64,000 nt of DNA. It comes from Granulosicoccus sp947495035 (GTDB lineage: Bacteria; Pseudomonadota; Gammaproteobacteria; Granulosicoccales; Granulosicoccaceae). Shown piece after piece: positions 34,263 through 43,226 of this stretch. The notes below the pieces were generated by a model, which saw only the letters and a list, made by a program, of their open reading frames with translations, had not been told where the DNA came from and ran no database searches. The stretch lies in NCBI RefSeq assembly GCF_050589605.1, contig NZ_JBNGOO010000004.1; one strand, 5' to 3'. Made by a program: the position numbers and the translations under genes. Position 1 is the first letter of the stretch. Each line of letters opens with the position of its first letter.

Positions 34263-36496
34263 GTTCGAGCTCATCAGTGAAGTCGGCGGCAAGGAATGCC
34301 GCGCGCCGGGCAGTCGGCAAGCAGCGCTGGCGCAGATGGCTTCCGGATCTGGGTCTGTCAGGAGACACGCCTGCACCGGCGCCCATGGATGCACGAACCC
34401 TGTACGCTCTTGCCATCCTGTTACTGCTGGTGCAGCTGCCTCATCTGCTGCACCTGCCATTGTGGGTCAGCCTGAGCGGCGCCACCCTGATCGGCCTGCG
34501 ACTCTCTCTGCTGAGGCGCCCCGGACAGAAGCTGCTGGGCAGGCTGCTGTCACCGGCCGGCGTCACCCTGCTGGCCATTGCCTGCGCCTTGCTGATCAAG
34601 CTGGACTACGGCTATTTCATCGGTCGGGACCCCTGCGTCGCCTTTCTGTTCATACTGGTGGCCGCCAAGTTTGCCGAAGTGCGACGTCCCGGCGATGCCA
34701 CCATGCTGCTGTGTCTGGCGGCGTTTCTGCTGTTGACCCAGTATTTCTACTCACAGACGATCCTCGCAGCCCTGGTGACACTGCCTGCCGTGATAGCGCT
34801 GGCGCACGCCCTGGCTGTACTGCGTGATCCGGAAAACCCGGCCCAAACCCGGGAACAGCTGAAGCTGGTACTCACCCTGTTGTTGCAGGGCTTGCCGCTG
34901 GCAGCATTGCTGTTCATCGTGTTTCCACGCCTGCCCGGCCCCCTGTGGTCGTTGCCGGAGGATGCCTCGGCCACTACCGGTCTGTCCGATTCCATGTCGC
35001 CCGGCTCGATCGGGCAGCTGTCGCAATCCGATGCGGTTGCCTTTCGAGTGGAATTCGATGGTGCCATTCCCCCTCCGCGTGATCGCTACTGGCGCGGCCC
35101 CGTGCTCAGCGAATTCGATGGTCGTCGCTGGAGTGTCAGCCCGCGCCTGCTACAGGCCCGTTCAAGCTATCAGGGCCCGGCAGCAGACATCATCGATTAC
35201 ACGGTGACGCTGCAGCCTCATCACCAACGCTGGCTCTTTGCACTGGATGCGGCGGTCTCCCTGCCAAGACCGGACCTTCGATCCAACCGGCCGATCGACG
35301 CCACCGACGCCGCGAGTGACACTCAAGACAATACAGCTCAGACACCGGACCGCAGCAGGGATGACAGCCTGCGAATCCGACACGGAAAGCCTCTGGGGCG
35401 TCTGATGAGTGATGGTCAGATGCTGGCAGGCAACTCGGTTACCCAGCTACTGCGTTACCGCCAGAGCTCGGTCCTGCTGGACACTCGCTTCGCCTCACGC
35501 CAACCTCCAGACAACACTCTGTTCCTGCCGGGCGTCAACCAGCGAAGCAGTCGCTTTGCAAGGGAATTGCGCGATAGCGTGCAAAGCGACACCGCCTATG
35601 CGCAGGCCATTCTGCACCACTTCAATCAGCAGGCCTACCACTACACACTGCAACCCCAGCTACTGGGGGATGCCCCGGTTGATGAATTCCTGTTCGACAC
35701 CATGGCAGGCTTCTGCGAGCATTATGCGGCCGCCTTCGTGGTTCTCATGCGCAGTGCCGGTATTCCTGCACGGGTCGTCACGGGATATCTGGGCGGGGAA
35801 ATGAATGACGATTACATGATCGTACGCCAATCGGATGCACATGCCTGGGCAGAAGCCTTCATTGATGGCGCCTGGCGCCGCTACGACCCCACCGGTGCAG
35901 TAGCACCATCCAGGGTCGAACAGGGCCTCTCGGCCGCATTGCCCGGTGACGCTGCCGTGCCACGACTGGCACGACTGGACAAGGGCTGGTCCAGCAACCT
36001 GCAGCTGCGTTGGGATGCACTGAACCATCAGTGGCAACGACTGATCGTCGACTTCGACAATGACACCCAGGACGGATTATGGGAACGTCTGGGTCTGCCT
36101 AAGCCCGAGCTGTGGCAGATTACCGTCATCGTTCTGGCATTGACCGGACTGTGGTGTACGCTGGTGCTGGGCGTGCCGCGTCTGACAAGCAGGCAGGGCT
36201 CGCCCGATGAACGCCTGTGGCAGCAACTCTGCGAGCTGCTGCGCAGGCGCCAGCTGCTACGCGAACCCGCCGAGACACCCGCAGAATTCCTGCAACGCGC
36301 CACGCAGGCCTGGCCTGCCCAGGCCCGGCGTCTGCATTTGCTGCAGGGGCATTTTTCAAGTCTGCGCTTCCGCGCACTGTCCGAGACGGAGCAGAATCGT
36401 CGTCGGAGCGAGGTCAGGCAACTGCTGAGACGGCTGCGCTGGTCGCTGCCTCGCGGCGCGTGGCAGGCAGCAGGCGACGAGAGCGAAGTCACCTGA
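34259..36496 (+). CDS. tgpA: TgpA-like membrane transglutaminase-fold protein
   Basis: A 745-residue inner-membrane protein: about six helices in residues 40-220, a periplasmic transglutaminase-like core (about 390-560), one more helix (about 622-642), and a cytoplasmic DUF4129-like tail. The catalytic triad is visible as Cys486 in AGFCEHYAAAF, His528 in SDAHAWAEAF and Asp543 in RRYDPT. P. aeruginosa TgpA is reported essential; the substrate is unknown. It is the third gene of the MoxR-DUF58-TgpA unit. It converges with the DUF1513 gene. Confidence 0.88.
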   Translation: MSSSSSVKSAARNAARRAVGKQRWRRWLPDLGLSGDTPAPAPMDARTLYALAILLLLVQLPHLLHLPLWVSLSGATLIGLRLSLLRRPGQKLLGRLLSPAGVTLLAIACALLIKLDYGYFIGRDPCVAFLFILVAAKFAEVRRPGDATMLLCLAAFLLLTQYFYSQTILAALVTLPAVIALAHALAVLRDPENPAQTREQLKLVLTLLLQGLPLAALLFIVFPRLPGPLWSLPEDASATTGLSDSMSPGSIGQLSQSDAVAFRVEFDGAIPPPRDRYWRGPVLSEFDGRRWSVSPRLLQARSSYQGPAADIIDYTVTLQPHHQRWLFALDAAVSLPRPDLRSNRPIDATDAASDTQDNTAQTPDRSRDDSLRIRHGKPLGRLMSDGQMLAGNSVTQLLRYRQSSVLLDTRFASRQPPDNTLFLPGVNQRSSRFARELRDSVQSDTAYAQAILHHFNQQAYHYTLQPQLLGDAPVDEFLFDTMAGFCEHYAAAFVVLMRSAGIPARVVTGYLGGEMNDDYMIVRQSDAHAWAEAFIDGAWRRYDPTGAVAPSRVEQGLSAALPGDAAVPRLARLDKGWSSNLQLRWDALNHQWQRLIVDFDNDTQDGLWERLGLPKPELWQITVIVLALTGLWCTLVLGVPRLTSRQGSPDERLWQQLCELLRRRQLLREPAETPAEFLQRATQAWPAQARRLHLLQGHFSSLRFRALSETEQNRRRSEVRQLLRRLRWSLPRGAWQAAGDESEVT

Positions 36497-36542
36497 GCGA
36501 TCGGCAGCCACCTTGCTGCAGCCTGGAAATTTGCCGGCAATG

Positions 36543-36618
36543 GGCAGTATCCGTTTTCTCCAGCGCTCTGTCTGAACCCAGGCAGTATCCGGATTGTCCA
36601 GCGCCTTGTCTGACTCAC
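36543..36618. repeat. 38-base direct repeat, two units
   Basis: GGCAGTATCCG followed by TCCAGCGC and TTGTCTGA-like text occurs at 36543 and again at 36581. The units differ at a few positions. They lie in the 156-base space between the convergent TgpA and DUF1513 genes. Confidence 0.75.
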
Positions 36619-36652
36619 GGCAAGCCTGGACACGCCTGAATTGCGGACGCGG

Positions 36653-37882
36653 CTAGATGGCGTATACGTGGTTGTCCCACTGCACTCGATGGATGGCCAG
36701 GCTCATGGCTCCATCCTCGGACAAGGCCATGATCTCTCCCGTGCCACTGGTCAGCAGCGCCGTGGCTGACGGCATATCCATCAGGTCATTCGCCAGGGTG
36801 CTGGAGCGCTGCTCATTGGATGCCGCAACGGCGTCCGTATCCGCCGGAATGACGCTCACACCACTGCAGTCTCGCACCGATAGGGTCTCGAGCAACTGGG
36901 CGCTGACCCGATCCACACTGAACATCAGTCCGCCCTTCGAAGACGTGAACAGAACATGATCACCGGCCACGGCGACCGATGACAGGTAATGAGACGTTCG
37001 CTGTTGCAGGTCGGCAGGCAGCTCGACCAGTGACAAGCCCTGGCTCGATCGGCCCCGCTGGAAACTGCGCAGACTCCTGTCGACCGACATGACGCCGGCC
37101 AGACCGCCAATGACCGCCTCGGCACCCTCGTACTGCCCGGCGAACCAGACATTGCCCTCGACATCAACTGCCAGATGACGCAGCGACACCTGATGCCATT
37201 CGGCGGGCAGAACATGCCTTGCCAGCAAATCGCCATTGCGGGAGTCCACCACCGTCAGGCTCGGCGCCATCGAGTCGATATTGAGCTTCTCTCTGCCCGT
37301 GTCGGGATGCGTATGGATGCCTCCATTGGCGACGATCAGCAGCGCTGATCCCGGTATGCGCACCACCTCGTGAGGCCCTGTGCCACCGGTATCCATTTCA
37401 CCCAGACGCTGATAGCCGGCAGCCGTGTCATAGATGCCGAGCACCCCTCGTTGCGCGTCGAAGTCGTTCTCGGTCGCAAACAGCAGACGTCCATCTGCCG
37501 AGTAACTGCCGTGGCCATAGAAGTGACGCCCTGCAACCGGCGCCACGGTCAGATGCCTCTCCGGATCACGACGATCGAAGGCATGCAGATACAGGCCCGG
37601 ACGCCTGGCAAACAGACAGGCCTGGTGAGAGGCCCTGTGACTGGCAGCTCCGTGGGCTCGAGCACTCAGTGGAATCGATGCAATGCGACGCGCCTGCTCG
37701 TCGAACACGACGGCGACATGCTCATCGGGCCCTCGCCGCGCACCACTGATGAACAGATTGCCCGACTGTGTGCCGTCGTCAGGCAGTTGCTGCCCTGCCG
37801 TTGCCGTTGCCGTTGCCGGCAGAAGTGTCGTCAATGCCAGTTGCAACAGGGCCCGTCTCGATAGCGAGGCAGCGGCTTGCAT
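36653..37882 (-). CDS. DUF1513-family periplasmic beta-propeller protein
   Basis: A 409-residue exported protein with a Tat-like signal (SRRALLQLALTT, then Ala/Thr-rich stretch to about residue 30). The mature part shows WD/NHL-like strands (FYGHGSYSADGRLLFATEND, GTGPHEVVRI, WHQVSLRHLAVD) that fit a seven-bladed propeller. The family occurs at the end of imelysin operons, as here, and is thought to take part in iron handling, although without biochemical proof. Its ATG follows the imelysin stop by two bases. Confidence 0.87.
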   Translation of the reverse strand: MQAAASLSRRALLQLALTTLLPATATATAGQQLPDDGTQSGNLFISGARRGPDEHVAVVFDEQARRIASIPLSARAHGAASHRASHQACLFARRPGLYLHAFDRRDPERHLTVAPVAGRHFYGHGSYSADGRLLFATENDFDAQRGVLGIYDTAAGYQRLGEMDTGGTGPHEVVRIPGSALLIVANGGIHTHPDTGREKLNIDSMAPSLTVVDSRNGDLLARHVLPAEWHQVSLRHLAVDVEGNVWFAGQYEGAEAVIGGLAGVMSVDRSLRSFQRGRSSQGLSLVELPADLQQRTSHYLSSVAVAGDHVLFTSSKGGLMFSVDRVSAQLLETLSVRDCSGVSVIPADTDAVAASNEQRSSTLANDLMDMPSATALLTSGTGEIMALSEDGAMSLAIHRVQWDNHVYAI

Positions 37883-37884
37883 GC

Positions 37885-39033
37885 TCAGTCGCCGTCTTCG
37901 CTGTTGAAACCGGGACTGATACCCAGTGTGGCAACAAAGCGATCATTGAGGGTGTAGCGGATGCCGCCAACCACTGCCATCACGGCGCGCAGCAGCGACT
38001 CGGCTTCAGCCGTGAAGTCACCGCTGTCGTCGGTGAGGGCCGGAAGTGCCTGCAATTGCTGCAGCATGCCATCCGCGCTTCGAAACTCGAAAGCCAGTTC
38101 GTTTTCCAGACCGCTCGCCTCTGCCAGTCCGGTATCGATGGTCAGCGCTCGCAGCGATTCCAGGTTGCCGCGGATCATCAGCAGGCCGAGACCACTGCGC
38201 CACAGGGGCGCTGTCCTGATATCAGCCTGTTCACCGCTCAGGGTCGAGAGTTTGCGATCCTCGATCACATCGGCACCGACCAGAATCTGCGTTACCAGAC
38301 CGCGCAGCACTTCCTCCTCGGTACGATAGAACTCCGAGTCCGACGCCGGTGATCTCATGCTCATGACGTGTGGCGCTTCATCCTGCCAGCCCTTTTCAAT
38401 GGCCTTGGCCATGGCATCGATGTTTCCGATAATGGCCATTGCCACCTGACAATCCGGCGTCTCGCTGCCTTCGGAAAAATGCAAGGGTGTGCGTTCGCCA
38501 TGAAGCAGGCGTTCCAGCGCGGGAAAACCCTGCAATGCAACGCTCTTGTCGGCGATATCATCGGCTGTCAGGCTGGGCGCAGCCGCGTCTGCCAATAATG
38601 CTCGCATCTGTCGTTCGCCAACGCGTCGCTTGTCCGGCCAGTAGAACAGTCGGTTCTGGCGATTGTCTTCCAGCAAGGGTCCCGTTCGATAGAGCTCCAG
38701 CAATGAAAAGGCTGCAACGGCCCGTTCATGCGCCGCAAGCAAGCTGTCCAGCGCCTCGGGGCTCCGTGTCTCGCAACTGTTTTCCGCCGCTTCCAGCAGC
38801 TCTGCGGTGGTCCGGGAGAATCGCACGGCTGCCGGTTGATACACCTGCTGCACGGCCCGATCGGCAAAGTCATTGTCGCCTGGTACTGCAGCTCGGGCAC
38901 GCCCGCTCAGTGACAATGAGAGTGTCACTGCCAGCATGGCGGTGACGGCATGCACGGACTTGCCGCGCCAGCGAACGAATCGGTACCTGACCGGCGCGGC
39001 TTCGCCATTCTTCACAAGCAAGCTGAGTATCAC
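37885..39033 (-). CDS. Imelysin-family exported protein
   Basis: A 382-residue all-helical protein with an N-terminal export signal (VTAMLAVTLSLSLS, cleavage near ARA at about 48). It carries FADRAVQQVYQPAAVRF and the GFPALERLL motif, which takes the place of the GxHxxE motif of IrpA-type imelysins. The GTG 39033 overlaps the preceding stop as GTGA. The first 30 residues before the signal are basic and unusual, so a later start is possible. It should be periplasmic or outer-membrane associated and iron-linked. Confidence 0.85.
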   Translation of the reverse strand: MILSLLVKNGEAAPVRYRFVRWRGKSVHAVTAMLAVTLSLSLSGRARAAVPGDNDFADRAVQQVYQPAAVRFSRTTAELLEAAENSCETRSPEALDSLLAAHERAVAAFSLLELYRTGPLLEDNRQNRLFYWPDKRRVGERQMRALLADAAAPSLTADDIADKSVALQGFPALERLLHGERTPLHFSEGSETPDCQVAMAIIGNIDAMAKAIEKGWQDEAPHVMSMRSPASDSEFYRTEEEVLRGLVTQILVGADVIEDRKLSTLSGEQADIRTAPLWRSGLGLLMIRGNLESLRALTIDTGLAEASGLENELAFEFRSADGMLQQLQALPALTDDSGDFTAEAESLLRAVMAVVGGIRYTLNDRFVATLGISPGFNSEDGD

Positions 39034-40604
39034 AGGGACTCCAGAAAAGTAACGAGGGCTGCTCGCTCATCCTTGTTCATGTCCAGCACATCATCCAGTG
39101 ATGCCTGAGCCTCTCCGCCATGCCACAGCACGGCATCGAGCAGCGTCTTTGCGCGACCATCGTGCAGAAAGCTGGTATTCGGGTTCACCGTCTTTGCCAG
39201 ACCGATTCCCCACAGCGGCGCCGTCCGCCATTCACGCCCATTGGCATCGGCTTCATCCGCATGGTCTGCCAGGTCTTCTCCCATATCGTGCAGCAACAAG
39301 TCGGTATAGGGCCAGATCAGCTGAAACTGCATTTCCTTCTGCGGTGCATCGCGCGCGGTGACATGCTTGGGGACATGGCAGGCCTGGCAGCCACTGTCGT
39401 AGAACAACTGCTTGCCCATCAGGACCTCGGGGTCATCGACATTGCGTCGGGCAGGCAGTGCCAGATTGCGCGTATAGAATGTGATCAGGTCGACCACATC
39501 ATCCGGCGCTTCCCCCTTGCCAAGGCGCGCCTGTTCACCATGGGCCAGTGATTTGCACACCTCCTGTGCCGGCATGCAGTCTCCCTGTGGGTTGCTCATC
39601 GACGCACCCGAACTGGACAAACCCATATCGCTGAACATGGCATGCACGTTCTGCTCTCTGACAGTGGACATGGCCGCCTTGTGGGCAAACCGGCCCAGCA
39701 CCCGTTGACCATTGTCCAGTACCTGCCAGTTGGGGCGACCCGATATGCCGTCACCATCGGCATCATCCGGATCGGCATACGCCAGAATGTCATCAGCGGC
39801 AATGGCTTCCAGCATGCCCAGCCCGGGCATGGCGGGTGCGATTCTGGGAGAGAGCCTGGTACCGGGATGCATCTCGCCATAGGCCAGGTCCAGCAGCGTG
39901 TAAACCGGCTTCTGCAGAACGTGGCGCGTGCCGTCGCTGAATTCCCGAATCAGCGGTTCGGTGCTGATGCGTACCTGCCCTTCGGCGCGCACGCCGGGTA
40001 CTGCCGAGGCGTGAAACTGCCCGCCGTAGACCGGGTCCGGTCCCCAACGACCATCCAGATGGTTCTTCAACTGGATGAGCAGCGATGCGGTCTTCTCGCC
40101 GGCGACCGGCAGCTGCCCACGGCCATCCTTGATATGACAGGATTGACAGGCACGTGCATTGAAAAAGGGACCGAGACCATCAGAGGCCTGGGTCGAGGAG
40201 GGTGACGCCACCCACAACTTGTTGAACAAGGCATTGCCGAGCTTGAAAGTCTGCAGGTGCTCGAAGTCGAGCGTGGATGTCTCCTGCGAATAGGCATTGC
40301 GGTCGGTATTGGTGGTCTGGGTTCCGGCCCCCCCTTGCATGACTTCGAAGGGTTCCGCCTTGCTGAAATCGCGGGTGGGCTCAAGTACCTGGCGAACCCG
40401 CGCATTGTCCCGCCAGATGTCAGCCGGCAGACTCGGGGCGCTGGCCGGCACAGTCACAACGCTTGCAGGTTTCCCTGCAGCAGTGTCGACAGACAGCGTG
40501 CCGGCCTCCACGATCGAAAAAGCCGGAAAGCCGGTACTCAGGCATGCCATGCAGGCAAGCAGTACCGGCTTCATGCGGAAACTGTCAGGGAAACCGGACT
40601 TCAT
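39030..40604 (-). CDS. Di-haem cytochrome c, DUF1111 (thiol oxidoreductase-like) family
   Basis: A 524-residue exported c-type cytochrome. The signal peptide lies in residues 11-34 (MKPVLLACMACLSTGF). Two CxxCH sites are seen: CQSCH at 153-157 and CQACH around 400, each binding haem covalently in the periplasm. The segment HDGRAKTLLDAVLWHGGEA near the C terminus is typical of the MauG/CCP relatives. Members sit between two imelysin genes. It probably performs redox chemistry on iron or a protein partner. A site AGGT lies before ATG 40604. It is coupled to the next gene by a four-base overlap. Confidence 0.9.
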   Translation of the reverse strand: MKSGFPDSFRMKPVLLACMACLSTGFPAFSIVEAGTLSVDTAAGKPASVVTVPASAPSLPADIWRDNARVRQVLEPTRDFSKAEPFEVMQGGAGTQTTNTDRNAYSQETSTLDFEHLQTFKLGNALFNKLWVASPSSTQASDGLGPFFNARACQSCHIKDGRGQLPVAGEKTASLLIQLKNHLDGRWGPDPVYGGQFHASAVPGVRAEGQVRISTEPLIREFSDGTRHVLQKPVYTLLDLAYGEMHPGTRLSPRIAPAMPGLGMLEAIAADDILAYADPDDADGDGISGRPNWQVLDNGQRVLGRFAHKAAMSTVREQNVHAMFSDMGLSSSGASMSNPQGDCMPAQEVCKSLAHGEQARLGKGEAPDDVVDLITFYTRNLALPARRNVDDPEVLMGKQLFYDSGCQACHVPKHVTARDAPQKEMQFQLIWPYTDLLLHDMGEDLADHADEADANGREWRTAPLWGIGLAKTVNPNTSFLHDGRAKTLLDAVLWHGGEAQASLDDVLDMNKDERAALVTFLESL

Positions 40605-40627
40605 CGATACCTGCTTGAATGGTGACT

Positions 40628-41896
40628 CTACTGGAAGACGGAGTTGGGATCGTCCAGGCTATCGGACCCTTCGAATTCTATACCCGTTACGTCCAGTGCT
40701 GTGACAGCGCGATTGATATTGCGAGTCTGTCCGACCAGAGAATCGACCGCCGCCTGTACCAGGGCGTTGCCGACATCATTACCTTCGGCGATCAACTGGT
40801 CATAGGCCTGACCATCACGCTGGCTGACCAGCAGAACATCCAGTGCATCGACACTGGCCTGCAGGTCGGTGGCCAGTTCTTCGGCCAGTGCAGCATCCTT
40901 TTCGCGCAGCAGGTCGATCAGCGCAGGACCGGATACCGTTTCGCCATCGACACGCTGGTAATGACCCATGTAGACGTTCTGGATGCCCAGGCCATCGTAG
41001 TAGTGCGAAGCCGAGGTATTGTCGGAAAAGCAGTCATGCTCCTCTTCCGGATCGTGCAGCATCAGACCCAACTGCATGCGTTCACCAGCCAGCTCGCCAT
41101 AACTCAGGGATCCCATGCCGGTCAGCATTGCCGCCACGGCACCTGTCTCGCCCATGGATTCCAGCGCTTCACGCGCCTCGCCACCGTCGGCCCAGGCCTC
41201 CGCCATGTAGGTCAGGTCGGAAATCAGCAGATCCGTGACAGCCGTCAGATACTCGGCCCGTCGATCGCAGTTGCCATTGGTGCAGTTGTCCACATCGTAG
41301 TCCGTGTAACTGCGATTGCCTGCGCCGGCCTCGCCGCCGTTCAGGTCCTGTCCCCACAGCAGGAACTCGATGGCGTGATAACCCGTCGCCACGTTGGACT
41401 CGATGCCACCGGCCTCGTGCAGCTCGCTGCCGAGCAGCTCCGGCGTGATGGTAGTGGCGTCGATGAGCTGACCGTTGATGTTCACTTCCGGATTGGCGAT
41501 GATGTTTGCGGTGTAATACTCGTTGGCCTCGGATTCGTTGCCGTAACTCGCATCGACGTAATCGATCAGACCTTCATCCAGCGGCCAGGCGTTTACCTTG
41601 CCTTCCCAGTCATCCACCAGCGGATTGCCAAAGCGATAGACCTCGGTCTGCTGGTAGGGCACACGTGCCTCATGCCACGCCTGACGTGCGGCGGCCATGG
41701 CCTCTTCGGAAGGGGCTTCCGTGAGCTGAGTAACGGAATCGCGCAGCTTCATGGCCGTGGTCAAGGCATCTTCGTAACCTGCCTGGGCAATGTTGCCGTA
41801 GGTCTCGATAACCGAGTCCGGGCTGATCGTATCGGCCTGCGCCACGCTGGCCGCTGCCAGCAGAAATCCGGGAAGTACCTGTCGAGTGAAGGTCAT
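40628..41896 (-). CDS. IrpA-like imelysin-family iron-regulated protein
   Basis: A 422-residue exported protein with a signal peptide (MTFTRQVLPGFLLAAASVAQA). The imelysin hallmark GYHAIEFLLWG (GxHxxE) is present, as are the paired helical repeats (AARQAWHEARVPYQQTEVYRFGNP, read in parts). It heads a four-gene operon and lies behind a strong Fur box. An AGGA eight bases before ATG 41896 makes that start better than ATG 41902, where the spacing would be two. The role in iron uptake is inferred from family and operator; the ligand is unknown. Confidence 0.92.
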   Translation of the reverse strand: MTFTRQVLPGFLLAAASVAQADTISPDSVIETYGNIAQAGYEDALTTAMKLRDSVTQLTEAPSEEAMAAARQAWHEARVPYQQTEVYRFGNPLVDDWEGKVNAWPLDEGLIDYVDASYGNESEANEYYTANIIANPEVNINGQLIDATTITPELLGSELHEAGGIESNVATGYHAIEFLLWGQDLNGGEAGAGNRSYTDYDVDNCTNGNCDRRAEYLTAVTDLLISDLTYMAEAWADGGEAREALESMGETGAVAAMLTGMGSLSYGELAGERMQLGLMLHDPEEEHDCFSDNTSASHYYDGLGIQNVYMGHYQRVDGETVSGPALIDLLREKDAALAEELATDLQASVDALDVLLVSQRDGQAYDQLIAEGNDVGNALVQAAVDSLVGQTRNINRAVTALDVTGIEFEGSDSLDDPNSVFQ

Positions 41897-41904
41897 GTGC
41901 ATGT

Positions 41905-41908
41905 TCCT
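41905..41908 (-). promoter_or_regulatory. Shine-Dalgarno of the imelysin operon
   Basis: AGGA on the minus strand, eight bases before ATG 41896 and only two before ATG 41902. It decides for the inner start. Confidence 0.6.
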
Positions 41909-41922
41909 GACATCGAAGCAAT

Positions 41923-41941
41923 AATAAGAATGATTCGTATT
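41923..41941 (-). promoter_or_regulatory. Fur box upstream of the imelysin operon
   Basis: On the minus strand AATACGAATCATTCTTATT is a 9-1-9 near-palindrome with one mismatched pair. It agrees at about 16 of 19 positions with the AATGAGAATNATTCTCATT form of the Fur operator. A possible -10, TATTAT, overlaps its downstream edge, so iron-loaded Fur would block the promoter. The operon would be expressed under iron limitation. Confidence 0.8.
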
Positions 41942-42069
41942 TCCATGATATCAGAATCGACTACGCCTGAAATGCCCGGCACCGAACATTCCTGTCAGGC
42001 AATGATCGGGAGCCCGTCAACGAATGACAGGCCCAGAACCACATACCAAGGCTGGCATGATCGATGGAG

Positions 42070-43068
42070 TCAGGTGAAACTTGCCGCTGCCGAAGCGATC
42101 AATGCCGGGTCCACATTGCCACCTGTGACCACGCAGATGACGGCCTCCCCTTCGACACTGGCTGGATCAAGCGCAGCGGCCAGGGCCACGGCACCTCCGG
42201 GTTCTACCACCAGTTTCAGGCGCATCAATGCCTGCCCCATCGCCGCCAGCACGGCCGAGTCATCCACACACAGACCGGGGCCTGCCAGCTGCTGCAAAAC
42301 CGGGAAGGTCAATTCACCCGGCATTGGCGTCACGATGGCATCACAGAATGAATCCGGAATGCCTTCATTGGCCAGACGCTTGCCGGCGATCAGTGATCGG
42401 CAGGTATCGTCGGCCAGGGCCGGTTCCACGGGTCTGACCCGCAGGCCCGGTGCGACCGAATGCAGTGCGATGGCCGTACCGGAGGTCAGCCCGCCCCCAC
42501 CACAGCACACCAGGACATCGGCCTGCGTCACACCCATCGCGGCCGCCTGCTCGGCAATCTCGAGTCCGACAGTCCCCTGGCCAGCCATGACCATGGGTTC
42601 ATCATAAGGTCGTATCAGCGTCAAACCCCGCTCTCTGGCCAGCGATTCGCCGATGGCTTCACGCGATTCTCCTCCCGCTCTGTCATAGGTCACCACGGAC
42701 GCCCCCAGCGCGCGGGTATTGGCCAGCTTCAGTGCCGGCGAATCAGCCGGCATGATGATGACGGCAGGAATCCCGTAAAGCGCCGCAGCCTGGGCGATGC
42801 CCTGTGCATGATTACCCGACGAGTAGGCAATGACCCCCGATTGCCTCACCGACTCATCCAGCGAACTGATTGCCGTCCACGCGCCGCGGAACTTGAACGA
42901 GCCGGTACGCTGCAGCACTTCTGCCTTGACCAGAACTCGCCGGCCGGCCAGTTCGTTCAGATACGGGCTTTCGAGCAACGGTGTTCGCACGGCTACCGGT
43001 GACAGGTAGTCGGCGGCCTGCCGAATCTCGGCAATACCGATGGGAAAGAGACTGGAATCAACAGACAT
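42070..43068 (-). CDS. PLP-dependent threonine/serine dehydratase-family enzyme
   Basis: A 332-residue fold-type-II PLP enzyme without an ACT domain. The PLP lysine is in GSFKFRGA, the substrate loop is SSGNHAQG, and the phosphate-binding glycine loop is CGGGGLTSG. Length and motifs fit catabolic threonine dehydratase, serine racemase or hydroxyaspartate dehydratase, which cannot be separated by eye. ATG 43068 is used because the longer frame to 43251 lacks family similarity. It diverges from the histidine kinase gene. Confidence 0.85.
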   Translation of the reverse strand: MSVDSSLFPIGIAEIRQAADYLSPVAVRTPLLESPYLNELAGRRVLVKAEVLQRTGSFKFRGAWTAISSLDESVRQSGVIAYSSGNHAQGIAQAAALYGIPAVIIMPADSPALKLANTRALGASVVTYDRAGGESREAIGESLARERGLTLIRPYDEPMVMAGQGTVGLEIAEQAAAMGVTQADVLVCCGGGGLTSGTAIALHSVAPGLRVRPVEPALADDTCRSLIAGKRLANEGIPDSFCDAIVTPMPGELTFPVLQQLAGPGLCVDDSAVLAAMGQALMRLKLVVEPGGAVALAAALDPASVEGEAVICVVTGGNVDPALIASAAASFT

Positions 43069-43226
43069 GGTTACGTGAGCTTGAGAGCCTGGTTCGAGGA
43101 CAAGCGGCATGATAGTACGAATGGCTTTTCCATATCCCCGGTCGGTTACCGACCACCCAGTAGGCAATTTCGAAAATGTTACGCCCTCGTGGTCAGCCAT
43201 TGCCCTGAGCTGTCGATACAGTACCC

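Noticed and set aside
40619..42607. Plus-strand open frame of 662 codons
   Set aside because: It is antisense to the IrpA-like imelysin and the PLP dehydratase, both with clear motifs; no motif of its own.
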